Shown here piece by piece: positions 1 through 9,195 of a stretch of DNA of 64,000 nt (positions within the stretch are counted from its first letter, which is position 1; each line of letters starts with the position of its first letter). Both the position numbers and the translations under genes were made by a program. The stretch lies in NCBI RefSeq assembly GCF_008974265.1, contig NZ_BKZW01000002.1:1-64000 (forward strand), read 5' to 3'. The notes under the pieces are model-generated. The model was not told the origin of the DNA. It saw nothing but the letters and a program-made list of their open reading frames with translations, and ran no database searches. The stretch comes from Dictyobacter vulcani (GTDB lineage Bacteria > Chloroflexota > Ktedonobacteria > Ktedonobacterales > Ktedonobacteraceae).

Positions 1-507
1 CGTCTACAAATTGCCTGTGCATGCTAGCGGAGCAAAACTAGAAAGCCATTACAAATTTGGACCTGGTGACCGAGAATCTGTGTCAGCACATCGTCAAAAT
101 TTGGGACGCCTGATCATTCTAAGCAACAAAAACATACACACAGGTAGTACTTTGGGAGGGTTAGAGTATACTAATTCACCTCCTCGTAGTATAAAATATT
201 TCTATATAGAAACGCACCAATCAGCGTAAATACTGTATAGCCTACGGGATTTTTGCTGTATTCTTGATCGCAGCTTGCATATCTTATAAACATTGGCATA
301 CTGCGATTCAAGGATAGAATAATTTCAACTTGGTTTAAAGAGTATACTGGTATTTTGAGAGGATCGCTGGCTAAAATTTTGGAAATTGCGGCAATTGTGA
401 TATTCTTTTGATTAAGTGAGTAGCATGATCACAATCATTATATGGTAGATAATAAGCGAGCAATATAGCACATATATTCCATAAATGATGGGAATTGGAG
501 CAACATC
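1..507. other. Upstream gap, no gene supported
   Basis: This AT-rich stretch before the phosphatase gene holds only one short open frame of about 70 codons near its left end. That frame has no visible ribosome binding site and no recognisable motif, so it is not called. The 3' part carries the ribosome binding site (GGAG, 7 nt before the ATG) of the next gene. Confidence 0.5.
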
Positions 508-1389
508 ATGGAGATATTTCCTTCGCATACCATTCATGACGTATCCATACAGAAAGAGCCACGCCAGGGTGTTATCTCGCGTGTTCGGAACCGCTTCTTC
601 AAGCAGTCAGAATCATTACAGGCCAGGCAGAAAAGCAGGCCCCTCGGTCTGAATGTTGCGCAACGTACAGATGTTGGGCGCAAGCGCCAGCATAACGAAG
701 ATAGTGTGGCATATATTATTCCTAAGGATCAGCAGTTACTGGAACACAAGGGTGCGCTCTTTATCGTGGCGGATGGTATGGGAGGACATGCGGCCGGTGA
801 GGTTGCCAGCGAGATCGCTGTCGATACGGTGTGTACGCTTTATTACCAGGATGCGGATACCGATGTGCCTGCCAGTATCACCAGAGCTATTCAATATGCC
901 AATGCTACTATCTACCAGCGCGCCACGGAAAATGCGCAACACAGCGGCATGGGTACCACCTGTGTGGTGGCCGTCTTACGCGGGGCGACGGCCTATATTG
1001 CCAATGTCGGTGATAGCCGTGCTTATTTAGTTCATCGCGGCAGCGTACGACAGATTTCGCAGGATCATTCCTGGGTCGCCGAGCAGGTTCGGATGGGTCA
1101 AATGTCCGAGGAAGAGGCTCAACTGCACTCGATGCGCAATATTATTACACGTTCCCTCGGACCTTTCCCGGAGGTGGAGGTGGATGTATTCGTTGAGCCA
1201 GTTGAAGAAGGCGATGCCTTGCTACTGTGTAGCGATGGTCTCTGCGGGATGATCACCGATCAGGAAATCACCAGTATCGTGGAACAATTTGGTCCGCAGG
1301 AAAGTGTGTATCACCTGGTTGAATATGCCAACGCTCAAGGTGGGATCGACAATATCACAGCCATTGTTGCTCGTGTCTATCAACGCTAA
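508..1389 (+). CDS. PP2C-family serine/threonine protein phosphatase
   Basis: A soluble metal-dependent protein phosphatase of 293 residues. It removes phosphate from Ser/Thr residues and probably counteracts Hanks-type kinases encoded elsewhere. The PP2C signature motifs are all visible in order: RxxNED (about 60-65), the metal-binding ADGMGGH block (88-94), GTT, VGDSRAYL, DHSW, the ITRSLG block, LLLCSDGL and the C-terminal DNIT. About 45 residues precede the catalytic domain and show no known motif. There is no signal peptide or membrane segment. The ATG is preceded by GGAG at good spacing. It is a monocistronic gene, convergent with the large regulator downstream. Confidence 0.93.
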   Translation: MEIFPSHTIHDVSIQKEPRQGVISRVRNRFFKQSESLQARQKSRPLGLNVAQRTDVGRKRQHNEDSVAYIIPKDQQLLEHKGALFIVADGMGGHAAGEVASEIAVDTVCTLYYQDADTDVPASITRAIQYANATIYQRATENAQHSGMGTTCVVAVLRGATAYIANVGDSRAYLVHRGSVRQISQDHSWVAEQVRMGQMSEEEAQLHSMRNIITRSLGPFPEVEVDVFVEPVEEGDALLLCSDGLCGMITDQEITSIVEQFGPQESVYHLVEYANAQGGIDNITAIVARVYQR

Positions 1390-1513
1390 ACATAAAAACA
1401 TCAACACAAGCTACCTGACCATGATAACTGGCTTGTTACTATCGCGCAGGATATTTACTATACATGGTCAGTTTGTGACCAGAAGCAGAACACTACGTCG
1501 TGCTCTGCTGTAC

Positions 1514-4500
1514 TTAGAGTTGCGCTAAAAGCTGTTCAGCCTGTTTTACTATTTGTAAATGCTCTGACTTCCTGGCTTCTCCCCGGACCTGCTCAAAGGC
1601 CTCTCGTGCCTCTTGCGCTTGACCAAGCAACAAGATGATCTGGCCCAATGCCAGTTCCCCCTTCATACGGATCTCTGCCTCTACCCCCAGACCCAATGCA
1701 CGCTCGATATCTTGCTGTGCATGTGACAGGAGGAGCGTCCGCTGCTTCTGACCTGGACGTGCCAGCATGGCCTGGGCAATCCGTATATTGCCAAGAGCAA
1801 CCAGCGCCCGTCCAATACATGGTGCATTCGACACAGAACGAGCCACAAAAAAAGCGGTACGGATACAACGAGTGGCCCCTTGTAGATCGCCACGTGCCTG
1901 TAATATACCAGCCAGACCCGAGTTCCATTTGCTCATATACTGCGGATCTTCCAGCAGACTATTCAGCTTTAAGGCACTGTTGTATTGCGCCTCTGCCTCT
2001 TCGAGATTGCCGACAGCAGCCCCGAGTTCTCCCAGATTACTATGCACCAGGGATACTAAAGCCAGGTCACCAATTTTCTCTGCCAGGTTCAAGGCGCGTC
2101 GCAGCGCGGCATTAGCTTCCTCATACTGGGCCATTTTCAAATGGATAAAGCCAATATTGGTAGAGATATGCGCAATCTGCCGTAATTCGTCTGACTGCTC
2201 AAAAAAGGCCAGCGCTTTATTATGATATGCCAGCGCCTGGCTAAGCTGTCCCATATCGACCGCAATCGCGCCCATATGCCGCTGGATGCGTCCAAATAGC
2301 TCAGGATCACCTTCGATGATGCGTTGAATCTGAGTTTTGCACATCTTGCGATTAGAGGCAACAGGCAAGATACGTTGCGTCTGATCAGCTTCAAAGAGGG
2401 TAGCAGCTTCCTGCGCACTACTCAACGCCTGATCATACAAGCCCTCTGATTGATAGAGATTCCCTCGCGTATAGTAGAGGCGAGCCCAGACAGGGCCACC
2501 GGCAATGTTAGCGGCCGATAAAAGCTGCTCGCCTTGATCCAGGCAATCCCAGGCCTGACGGATATTCCCACGATAGCGCCAGGTCCAGCTGATTTGATCC
2601 CAGAGCAGGGCTTGAATCAGTGCCTCTTCTTGAGGATCCACAGTTGGTAGCGTATAGCGGCGGCGCAGCTCAAGAATACCAGTAAAAATTTCGCAGACCT
2701 GCCCATAATTGCCACCGCTGTTGACCGTACATTCAGCCAGACGCTCCAACAGAGAAATCAAACGCGGAACCGCCTCCGCTTCCAGGTCTGCTTCCAGATA
2801 ATCAACCACTTTTTGATAATGGGTGGCTGCATCCGCATAAGCCGAAATGATATAGGCACTATTGCCAGCCAGTTCCGCATAGTGAGCAATCTTTTCGGCT
2901 TCGGCTCCGGCTTTCTCCAGGTGCATCGTGACGGTAGCCGCCACATCATCTTCGCGACCCTTATTCATATGCAGAATAGCATCGGCAGCCCGGCGATGCA
3001 GACGGGCGCGACGCATCGAGGATAAGCCTTCTTCATACAGATAGGTGACCAGCAAAGGATGCCAGAAATGATAGCTGATGCGGGTACCACTCCCCTCATC
3101 CGCAAGCACCTGTGCCTCCAGAGCCTCCTCTAATAATGGCAGGATCGTATCATCTTCGTCGATAACTGAACCTGTTTCCAGCATACAAATAATTGGTAGC
3201 TCGAATGAGCCTCCCAGCACGGCCGCATGGGCAAGCAATTCACGGCACTTCGGCTTCAGATGCTTCATACGATAGCCAAGGGCCTCTGTAATCGTCAGCG
3301 GCAAGTTTGCCGTTTGTGAACGGGCCAGTTCCTCAGCAAAGAAGGGATTGCCGCCCGCATACGTTTGAATATGGGTGACAGTCTCTTCAGACAATGTTGA
3401 GAGATTGGTCACCAGGAGCTTGATCTGCTCACGAGACAGTGGTTCGATATCCAGCGTTTTGATGGTGTGTTCGCGTTGCATCTCCAGGATGAGTTTACGC
3501 AGCGGATGCGAGACATCCTTGGGAACCTCACTCTCGCGGCAGGTGGCGAAAAACACGATGGGATAGCCTGTCAGCTGACGTGCCAGGTGTCCTAGCAATT
3601 CGTAGCTACTCACATCAGCCCACTGAATATCATCCAGGACGATCATCAGGGGTCCATTCTCGCTTGTCTGTTTGAGGAGCTCACTGACCGCGTTATAGAG
3701 CGTATATTTGGCCTGTTGAGGCAGGAGGGGATGGGGAGTCGAATCCGCGTCGATACCAGCCGGAAGCAGGTCCAGTAATCCAGGCAAGGTTGAGAGTGCG
3801 CGCAAAGACTCCATGCTTAACAGGGATACCACATTAGTGCTTGCGCTCAGGATCTTGCGCAGGGCCTCAATCCAGACGCGATAAGGGACGCCGCTCTCCT
3901 GGTTATAGATATGATTCCAGATTACGCTCCAGCCACTTTGCTGGGCCTCGCGTCCTACTTCCTCAGCGAGACGGGTTTTGCCGATACCTGCATCACCCTT
4001 CAAGAACAGCAACTGCGGCTGGCGCTGGGTATCTAATGGAATACTGCCTGCGCGACGCGATCCCACCAGCTGCAAGCGTGCGTTCTGCTCAATGTTCTGC
4101 AACATTGTCCGCAGAAGCTGCAATTCAGTATCGCGACCAATCAACCGACCGGAATGGATACGTCCAATCGGCTCATGTGGGGCCGAGGGAGTGAGGAGAT
4201 GGCGCAAACCGGAGAAAGGCGACGCATGCTCAGAAGTCTTCCCCTGCTGCGGGGTTGTACTTAAACTCAGCGTGAGGGGCAACGTTGTCAGCAGATTTCC
4301 ATTTGTCAGGCCTTCACCTGAACGCACCACCTGATACAGATTGAGCGTCTCCGGCGCTGGCGTCGCCTTGTAATCACGCGACAACGTATTCTCAAAACGT
4401 TGATAGGCCCGCAAAGCTTCACCACGGCGCTTCAGATACATCAACGCAATCATGAGTTGCTGAATTGCCAGCTCATTAGTCGGATCTTTTACCAGCAGAC

Positions 4501-5395
4501 TATTCAGGACATTGATCGCCTGCGAATACTTATCATGCGCCATATGCCAGCTGGAGAGCGTCAGGAGAAGCTCTATCCACTTCCGGCGTAGAGCCTGCCG
4601 ACGCGTCATAACCCATTCAGCACTGCGCTCTTCAGGCAAAAAATCACCACTATACAGAGCAATGGCCTTTTGGAGCAACTCTTCATACCCTGGTGACTGG
4701 CTATCAGTCTGCTCTACCTGCTCTACCAGCTTCTCAAAATCATCCACATCCAGCCAGACACGCTCTTGATCACCCAGAATAAACCAATCACCATCCGTCC
4801 AAAAGCGCTCAACTTGATCAGTCTGAGACACCTGTCCAGGCTTGACCGATGCATGTCCCAACACTTTGCGCAACACATTCAGGGTCTTATTCAGGGTATT
4901 TCTGGCCGTACTGACATCATCATTAGGCCAGAGGGCCACAATAGCCTGTGATCTGGTCGAACGTCGTCCTGGACAACAGATCAAATAGGCAAGCAAGGCA
5001 CGAACGGAACGCTGCTGCCAGGCAGCATCATCAATGACATGCCAGCTACGATTTTTTTGCTTGCTACGCGCCTGAGCACGTTCCTCCAGTCGAAACTGGC
5101 CCAACGTTGAGATACGCAATACTGTATGCTCTGCCGCCGTTGGCTGCGAGGTAACAGAAGAGAGATTTGAGTCCATAGCACTATCTCCTGCAGTGGTAGA
5201 TGGTGTTTCCGGATTTGATTGCATATCGGACGGAAGATTTTTGCCAATATAGGTGCGTGTAGTCTGCCCATTCACCGTCTGGTAAGCATACCAGTATGGA
5301 CCATGTCCAATCCCCTCCCGACATCTTCGACACCGTGGCTTACCACAATACGTCACTTGCTGATGATAAGTGATCCTATTACCATGCTGGGTCAT
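1514..5395 (-). CDS. Giant SARP/BTAD-AAA-TPR transcriptional regulator 1
   Basis: A protein of about 1293 residues resembling BTAD (SARP-like) activators fused to a STAND-type ATPase. In order: an N-terminal Cys-rich module (C17-x4-C22-x2-C25 followed by GHGPYWYAY), a winged-helix plus BTAD region (about 70-330), an AAA/NB domain with Walker A GDAGIGKT near residue 467 and Walker B IVLDDIQWAD near 580, and a long TPR-like helical C-terminal half. The ATG at 5395 is preferred over an upstream TTG because AGAGGAG lies 8-9 nt before it. Such proteins usually couple ligand or protein sensing to transcription. The target here is unknown. A paralogue lies at 35.6-39.7 kb. Confidence 0.88.
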   Translation of the reverse strand: MTQHGNRITYHQQVTYCGKPRCRRCREGIGHGPYWYAYQTVNGQTTRTYIGKNLPSDMQSNPETPSTTAGDSAMDSNLSSVTSQPTAAEHTVLRISTLGQFRLEERAQARSKQKNRSWHVIDDAAWQQRSVRALLAYLICCPGRRSTRSQAIVALWPNDDVSTARNTLNKTLNVLRKVLGHASVKPGQVSQTDQVERFWTDGDWFILGDQERVWLDVDDFEKLVEQVEQTDSQSPGYEELLQKAIALYSGDFLPEERSAEWVMTRRQALRRKWIELLLTLSSWHMAHDKYSQAINVLNSLLVKDPTNELAIQQLMIALMYLKRRGEALRAYQRFENTLSRDYKATPAPETLNLYQVVRSGEGLTNGNLLTTLPLTLSLSTTPQQGKTSEHASPFSGLRHLLTPSAPHEPIGRIHSGRLIGRDTELQLLRTMLQNIEQNARLQLVGSRRAGSIPLDTQRQPQLLFLKGDAGIGKTRLAEEVGREAQQSGWSVIWNHIYNQESGVPYRVWIEALRKILSASTNVVSLLSMESLRALSTLPGLLDLLPAGIDADSTPHPLLPQQAKYTLYNAVSELLKQTSENGPLMIVLDDIQWADVSSYELLGHLARQLTGYPIVFFATCRESEVPKDVSHPLRKLILEMQREHTIKTLDIEPLSREQIKLLVTNLSTLSEETVTHIQTYAGGNPFFAEELARSQTANLPLTITEALGYRMKHLKPKCRELLAHAAVLGGSFELPIICMLETGSVIDEDDTILPLLEEALEAQVLADEGSGTRISYHFWHPLLVTYLYEEGLSSMRRARLHRRAADAILHMNKGREDDVAATVTMHLEKAGAEAEKIAHYAELAGNSAYIISAYADAATHYQKVVDYLEADLEAEAVPRLISLLERLAECTVNSGGNYGQVCEIFTGILELRRRYTLPTVDPQEEALIQALLWDQISWTWRYRGNIRQAWDCLDQGEQLLSAANIAGGPVWARLYYTRGNLYQSEGLYDQALSSAQEAATLFEADQTQRILPVASNRKMCKTQIQRIIEGDPELFGRIQRHMGAIAVDMGQLSQALAYHNKALAFFEQSDELRQIAHISTNIGFIHLKMAQYEEANAALRRALNLAEKIGDLALVSLVHSNLGELGAAVGNLEEAEAQYNSALKLNSLLEDPQYMSKWNSGLAGILQARGDLQGATRCIRTAFFVARSVSNAPCIGRALVALGNIRIAQAMLARPGQKQRTLLLSHAQQDIERALGLGVEAEIRMKGELALGQIILLLGQAQEAREAFEQVRGEARKSEHLQIVKQAEQLLAQL

Positions 5396-5806
5396 GCCAC
5401 ATGCTCCTCTTTCAGATCCATATCGTTTTTGTATGCCACAAAATCTTTGCCAGAGCAAAAAAATGATACGGTGTTACAGATTGCTGCTACCAGAGCGCAT
5501 TACGCCTAGACTCTTGAAGGTATCATATTATTTTAAAATCATCAATATTTTCGGGCCCCAATCTTTACGCCATCGTGCGCACTGGCAGCCTTGATCTACA
5601 GATTGATATCTATCTTCTTATCCCATAAAACAATTTTACTACTATTTTATTGAAAAATACAAAAAATAGGTACTATTATGACGGACGTAACGCCTTCTAC
5701 TTTAACAAAAGGAACACATCCACTTCTTTTTTCTTTCTTTTCAACCCCGGACAGATTGTCCGGGTTTGCTTCCTCATGTTATTTCTATGCTAGCTGGAAA
5801 GGATGA
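5396..5806. other. Intergenic gap with one hairpin
   Basis: An AT-rich gap of about 410 bp between two minus-strand genes. It should hold the promoter of the giant regulator. A short hairpin (CCCGGACA / TGTCCGGG, about 5745-5765) could end transcription of the methyltransferase gene, but there is no U-run on that strand, so its role is unclear. No other coding signal is seen. Confidence 0.4.
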
Positions 5807-6709
5807 TTATGGCTTCTGGGCAAAACATATATAGACGGGAAATTGCAGATGATATTCATCCCATTCTCTGACAGCGGAAGCCAGGCAAATATCAAAGTAC
5901 TCGGGAGCATAGTGAAAGTATGTCATAGAGACATCTTTGAAGGATTGCAAAGCAGCCGTCAGGTTTGTCGCCATCAGGGATCCCATGCGGCCTCCCCATT
6001 TTCCCACGGGCAAATACACCACCTTTTTATGCAGGTTAATCATACCCGCCCTCTTCAGGAGATCGTCCATTTTACTGCCTGAAAGCATATCATTACGTTG
6101 GATAGGAGCCAGTTGCGCCATATTATCCATCATCTGCGCGGTCATTGGCCCCATAGATTTTAATGGCTCACTGCCAGTATCAACCAGTTCAATCCATCCT
6201 CCTGGAGTCGTAATCTGCAAGAAATGACTGATAATCACAGGCCACTCTTGAGCAGGCACGGAGCCAAGCACAAAACGTTGATGGATAAAATCGAATGTTC
6301 CACGTGAGAACTGTAAGCGTTGCCGGATATCGCCTTTTATCAAACGATAATTCGCGGGCATATCCGGCCGTGGCGCCAACTCTAGATCCAATCCATAGAT
6401 CTTTGCCTCGGGAAAAACGCGACAGACTTCACAGCCCCACAAATTTGTGCCACTGCCGACATCCAGAATCATATGTGGCTTCTGCATCGCCACAATCGGG
6501 GCCAGATAATTGCCGCCGAGTGCGGTGCGCAAAATAAAGTGCTGAAAATCCAAACGCTTGATCTCATTCGCATCTTTAGCAAATATATGAGACATATTTG
6601 AAGGCCTTACGCTCATGCCATTTTTCTGCACGGACCTCGAAACTGCTTGATCTATAATTGCCTGTTTGCCAGGCCGAAATCCAAACATAAAAGATAAGCC
6701 TTTCGTCAT
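5807..6709 (-). CDS. Class I SAM-dependent methyltransferase
   Basis: A 300-residue protein with a Rossmann-type SAM-binding core. Motif I ILDVGSGTNLWG lies at 81-92, followed by the acidic strand end YGLDLE near 105-110 and a post-I FDFIHQRFV segment. The pattern suits a small-molecule methyltransferase. The substrate cannot be told from the sequence. No clear ribosome binding site precedes the first ATG. An internal ATG at 6688, preceded by AAAGG, is a possible true start and would drop seven residues. It stands alone between the regulator and a mobile-element region. Confidence 0.8.
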   Translation of the reverse strand: MTKGLSFMFGFRPGKQAIIDQAVSRSVQKNGMSVRPSNMSHIFAKDANEIKRLDFQHFILRTALGGNYLAPIVAMQKPHMILDVGSGTNLWGCEVCRVFPEAKIYGLDLELAPRPDMPANYRLIKGDIRQRLQFSRGTFDFIHQRFVLGSVPAQEWPVIISHFLQITTPGGWIELVDTGSEPLKSMGPMTAQMMDNMAQLAPIQRNDMLSGSKMDDLLKRAGMINLHKKVVYLPVGKWGGRMGSLMATNLTAALQSFKDVSMTYFHYAPEYFDICLASAVREWDEYHLQFPVYICFAQKP

Positions 6710-6844
6710 AGCACATATATTACTGGTATTTATTGTAAGGATTATAAAGCTTTAGAAGTTGAAAATGCATGTAAATTTCATCAAAAAAGCATTAATATAT
6801 TCTAAAATTGCAATATAATTTTATCGACATTTTCCTTTTTAATA

Positions 6845-6980
6845 TAAGGCATGGTTCAAATCAATGTGACACTTTGAACAGTAGTGCCAGGCCATAAAAA
6901 AGCTTTTTGAGCCTGGCAAGGATGATCTTTGACTTTCCAAACTGTCACATTGTTTCAAGCTCACCATGAACCATGCCTAA
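6845..6980. repeat. 136-bp long imperfect palindromic element
   Basis: The ends form a near-perfect inverted repeat (TAAGGCATGGTTCA at 6845-6858, TGAACCATGCCTAA at 6967-6980). Inside it lie further nested pairs: AATGTGAC with GTCACATT, TGCCAGGC with GCCTGGCA, and a central AAAAAGCTTTTT. The whole unit can fold as one hairpin. It has no coding capacity and resembles a MITE or a remnant of an IS end pair. Only one copy is in the window. Confidence 0.6.
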
Positions 6981-6987
6981 GAAGCGA

Positions 6988-7142
6988 TAGTACTTTGTCA
7001 AACTTCGTTTGATGGGCTGTGCGCCCGCTACGCGGGCGGGAGGGGGGGGGAAATACCGGGGGCACAGCCCCCGATCCCCCAGTCAAGGGGCTCGCCGCCC
7101 CTTGCATCCCCGCCTCCCCATCACATAATGTCTGACAGTCTA
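6988..7142. mobile_element. MITE-like element, copy 1 (triple GC-rich hairpin)
   Basis: A 155-bp non-coding unit bounded by TA and imperfect terminal inverted repeats (left TAGTACTTTGTCA, right reading inward TAGACTGTCAGA). The centre has three successive GC-rich hairpins: GCCCGC/GCGGGC, GGGGGC-ACA-GCCCCC, and CAAGGGGC/GCCCCTTG. Copy 2 lies at 9005-9180. The left terminus matches the end of the nearby IS630-type element at about 23 of 28 positions, which suggests mobilisation by that transposase. Confidence 0.7.
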
Positions 7143-7181
7143 ATAGTTACGATTGAGTGATCTGCAGAACCGTGGGTAGCA

Positions 7182-7218
7182 AAAATCCCCGAAGGTTTCT
7201 CTTTCTTTCGGGGATTTT
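7182..7218. terminator. Probable terminator of the YjbQ gene
   Basis: A 12-bp stem (AAAATCCCCGAA / TTTCGGGGATTTT) around a pyrimidine-rich loop lies just past the stop of the minus-strand YjbQ-family gene. The stem reads into U-rich sequence on the minus strand, and its symmetry would work in either direction. Confidence 0.65.
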
Positions 7219-7238
7219 GAGGAATAGACGAAATGCTG

Positions 7239-7628
7239 TTAGAGGCAGGATATCTGGACCGTTCGCTGACGGGGACCATCAAGCTCAACCAGCACTATGC
7301 GCTGCCAGATGCCAAGTAACAGGCGACGGTTTGTATAGGGAATAACCAGGGAAGGCCCGATCAGGGAGGAGAGGATATGATCAGGAGCGTGTTCCGGATC
7401 ATGCGGATGGCGATAGTTGAGATCAGGCAAAATGGCTCTTAAAGCATCCAGAAAATCCAGGTCCGTTCCTGGATCGAGATCAGCTGTCGTAATAGCACAG
7501 GTGGTGTGGGCCACAAAGAGCATGCAGAGACCGCTATCATTTTTGCCTTGCTGTACATATTCTTCAACCGTCTCGGTAATATCCTTGATCTCGTCTTTCT
7601 TCCTGGTATGAATAGTTAGCGTTTTCAT
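7239..7628 (-). CDS. yjbQ: YjbQ/UPF0047-family protein
   Basis: A 129-residue protein of the small, widespread YjbQ (UPF0047) family. Members have weak thiamine-phosphate-synthase activity, and their physiological role is unsettled. Family landmarks are the HTTCAITT motif near residue 41, the NYRHPHDPEHAPDH segment, and the C-terminal GIWQRIVLVELDGPR block. Length is normal for the family. AGGAGG lies about 15 nt before the ATG, a rather long spacing. The gene sits alone between two mobile elements and may be a survivor of local rearrangement. Confidence 0.88.
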   Translation of the reverse strand: MKTLTIHTRKKDEIKDITETVEEYVQQGKNDSGLCMLFVAHTTCAITTADLDPGTDLDFLDALRAILPDLNYRHPHDPEHAPDHILSSLIGPSLVIPYTNRRLLLGIWQRIVLVELDGPRQRTVQISCL

Positions 7629-7781
7629 TTGCGTATCGATTGTAAGCCTCCTTTGGATGTGAACATCGTGTGAATTATATAGGGCACACGTTGACGTGTC
7701 CAGAAACGCTTCGCCTTTCCGCTCGTCAATGTTTAGCGCTTCTTGCTCAGATGTCCATTGGTTGCAGTGGCTAGTAGTTTG

Positions 7782-8498
7782 TCATTGTTCAATTGATGGA
7801 TAAAGGCGTTTGAGTTTGATGCGCGCATCCGCGGTGGTAAAACGCCAGTTGATCGTTACTTTTGCCTGGTTGCGCTCACGTTGCCAGGCATCCACCTGAG
7901 CGGCAAGCGCCTCTCTGCTTGGAAAGCGATCGGACAAGCATTGACGCGCTAAAATGGACAGTTCGATCTCGGCCATATTCAGCCAACTCCCATGCTTGGG
8001 CGTGTAGTGGATTTCTAGTTTCTCGGTCAATCGGCGGGCCTCGGCTGGTTCAAACGTCTCGTAAAACGAAGAGGGGGTATGGGTATTGAGATTGTCCATC
8101 ACCAACACAATCTTGTCCGCATGGGGATACTGGACGTCAATGATCTCGCGCAAAAAGAGTGCCCAATCCTTTTTCGTGCGCCGCTTACTCACACGCACCT
8201 GACAGGTCCCGGTTTCGGGTTCCATCGCCACAAACACGCTGCACACTCCTTTCCGTTCGTACTCATAATCGATGCGTTCGGGTTCACCCGCTTCCATCGG
8301 AATCGGCTCGCGGGTATGGGCCAACACCTGTTTACTTCCCTCATCCATGCAGATCTTTGGACGCTTTGGATCATACGGACGCTGGTACACCTCCAGCACA
8401 TCTTCCATATGATACACAAAATCTGCATTAGCCTCCGGGGGAATACAATACTGGTTCTTTAGCCACGGTTTGAGTTCATTTTTTTTAACGTCACCCAC
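7782..8498 (-). CDS. IS630-type transposase, catalytic part
   Basis: The 238-residue C-terminal part of the transposase, containing the DDE triad: ICMDEGSK, LVMDNLNTH and the E of WLNMAEIELS. It overlaps the upstream frame by 40 bp and lies in the -1 frame relative to it. It is most likely translated as a fusion through the A8 run at 8479-8486, not from its own GTG. All key residues are present, so the enzyme may be active if frameshifting occurs. Confidence 0.85.
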   Translation of the reverse strand: MGDVKKNELKPWLKNQYCIPPEANADFVYHMEDVLEVYQRPYDPKRPKICMDEGSKQVLAHTREPIPMEAGEPERIDYEYERKGVCSVFVAMEPETGTCQVRVSKRRTKKDWALFLREIIDVQYPHADKIVLVMDNLNTHTPSSFYETFEPAEARRLTEKLEIHYTPKHGSWLNMAEIELSILARQCLSDRFPSREALAAQVDAWQRERNQAKVTINWRFTTADARIKLKRLYPSIEQ

Positions 8499-8917
8499 AC
8501 CGTTTGGTGGCTGATCTGATCGACGTACCCCAACTGCACCAATTTGTCCGCGAGCATGCGCATCGTCCAGCGCTTTTGCCCTCCTTCCGTCTGACTACAC
8601 GCGAGCGTGACCAACTGCGCTTCCAGTTCCCCATTCATTTTCCGTTTCTCCGGTCGTTCCGGCTGGGGACGCCGCACGAGTGCATCCAGCAGCCCTCCCT
8701 CCACAAAGCGTTGACGGACCCGTCCTACGGTTGCCGTTCCCACGCCTAGGGTTTCAGCAATCTGCTGATCTTCCCAACCCGCTCCATGCTCTCCTTGATC
8801 GGCTTTCAGTAAAATCCTCGCATGGGTCTGGCTGCGCGCTGAAGCTTTGCCTCCGGTGAGCATACTCTCTAACAGCTTGCGTTGTTCTGCGTCTAACTGG
8901 ATGCTATACTTCTTCAT
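8459..8917 (-). CDS. IS630-type transposase, N-terminal HTH part
   Basis: A 152-residue frame with tandem helix-turn-helix segments. IAETLGVGTATVGRVRQRF lies near residues 55-75, and a second HTH follows near 125-148. It binds the inverted repeats and joins the DDE part by a -1 shift. The overlap reads TTA AAA AAA ATG in this frame, which contains the slippery heptamer A_AAA_AAA. Confidence 0.82.
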   Translation of the reverse strand: MKKYSIQLDAEQRKLLESMLTGGKASARSQTHARILLKADQGEHGAGWEDQQIAETLGVGTATVGRVRQRFVEGGLLDALVRRPQPERPEKRKMNGELEAQLVTLACSQTEGGQKRWTMRMLADKLVQLGYVDQISHQTVWVTLKKMNSNRG

Positions 8918-9004
8918 GGATGCCTCCTTGAGATCGGTTTTTTGATTCGTGACTCAAGGATACTCCTTTTGTTCCCATTTATCAAATCAAGGATGACAGA
9001 GTAC

Positions 9005-9180
9005 TAGTACATTGTCAAACTCCATGTGATGAGTTGTGCGCCCGCTACGCGGGCGGCATGGGGGAGATGGCCGGGGCACAGCCCCCGATCCCCCAGTCAA
9101 GGGGCTCGCCGCTTGATCATGCCCCGGCATGCTCGCTAGCATCCCCGCCTCCCCATCACATGATTTCTGACAGACTACTA
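9005..9180. mobile_element. MITE-like element, copy 2 (triple GC-rich hairpin)
   Basis: A 176-bp relative of the element at 6988-7142, sharing termini (TAGTACATTGTCA; inward from the right TAGTAGTCTGTCAG) and the core GGGGC-ACA-GCCCC, CCCCCAGTCAAGGGGCTCGC and ATCCCCGCCTCCCCATCACAT. It carries an extra short GC-rich insert in its third hairpin. The IS630-type element abuts its left TA, and the IS5-type element is inserted at its right TA. Confidence 0.72.
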
Positions 9181-9195
9181 GGGTGTGTTTGCAAA

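Larger units (their letters stand above)
7772..9006 (-). mobile_element. IS630-type insertion sequence
   Basis: A 1.2-kb element with imperfect terminal inverted repeats (left TAGTAGTTTGTCAT; right, read inward, TAGTACTCTGTCAT) and TA at both ends, as expected for the TA-targeting IS630/Tc1 group. It carries two overlapping transposase frames on the minus strand. Its right TA is also the left TA of the MITE-like copy 2, so the IS appears to have inserted at the edge of that repeat. Confidence 0.82.

Noticed and set aside
11-229. 72-codon frame at the left end
   Set aside because: No binding site, no motif, unusual composition; could be chance.
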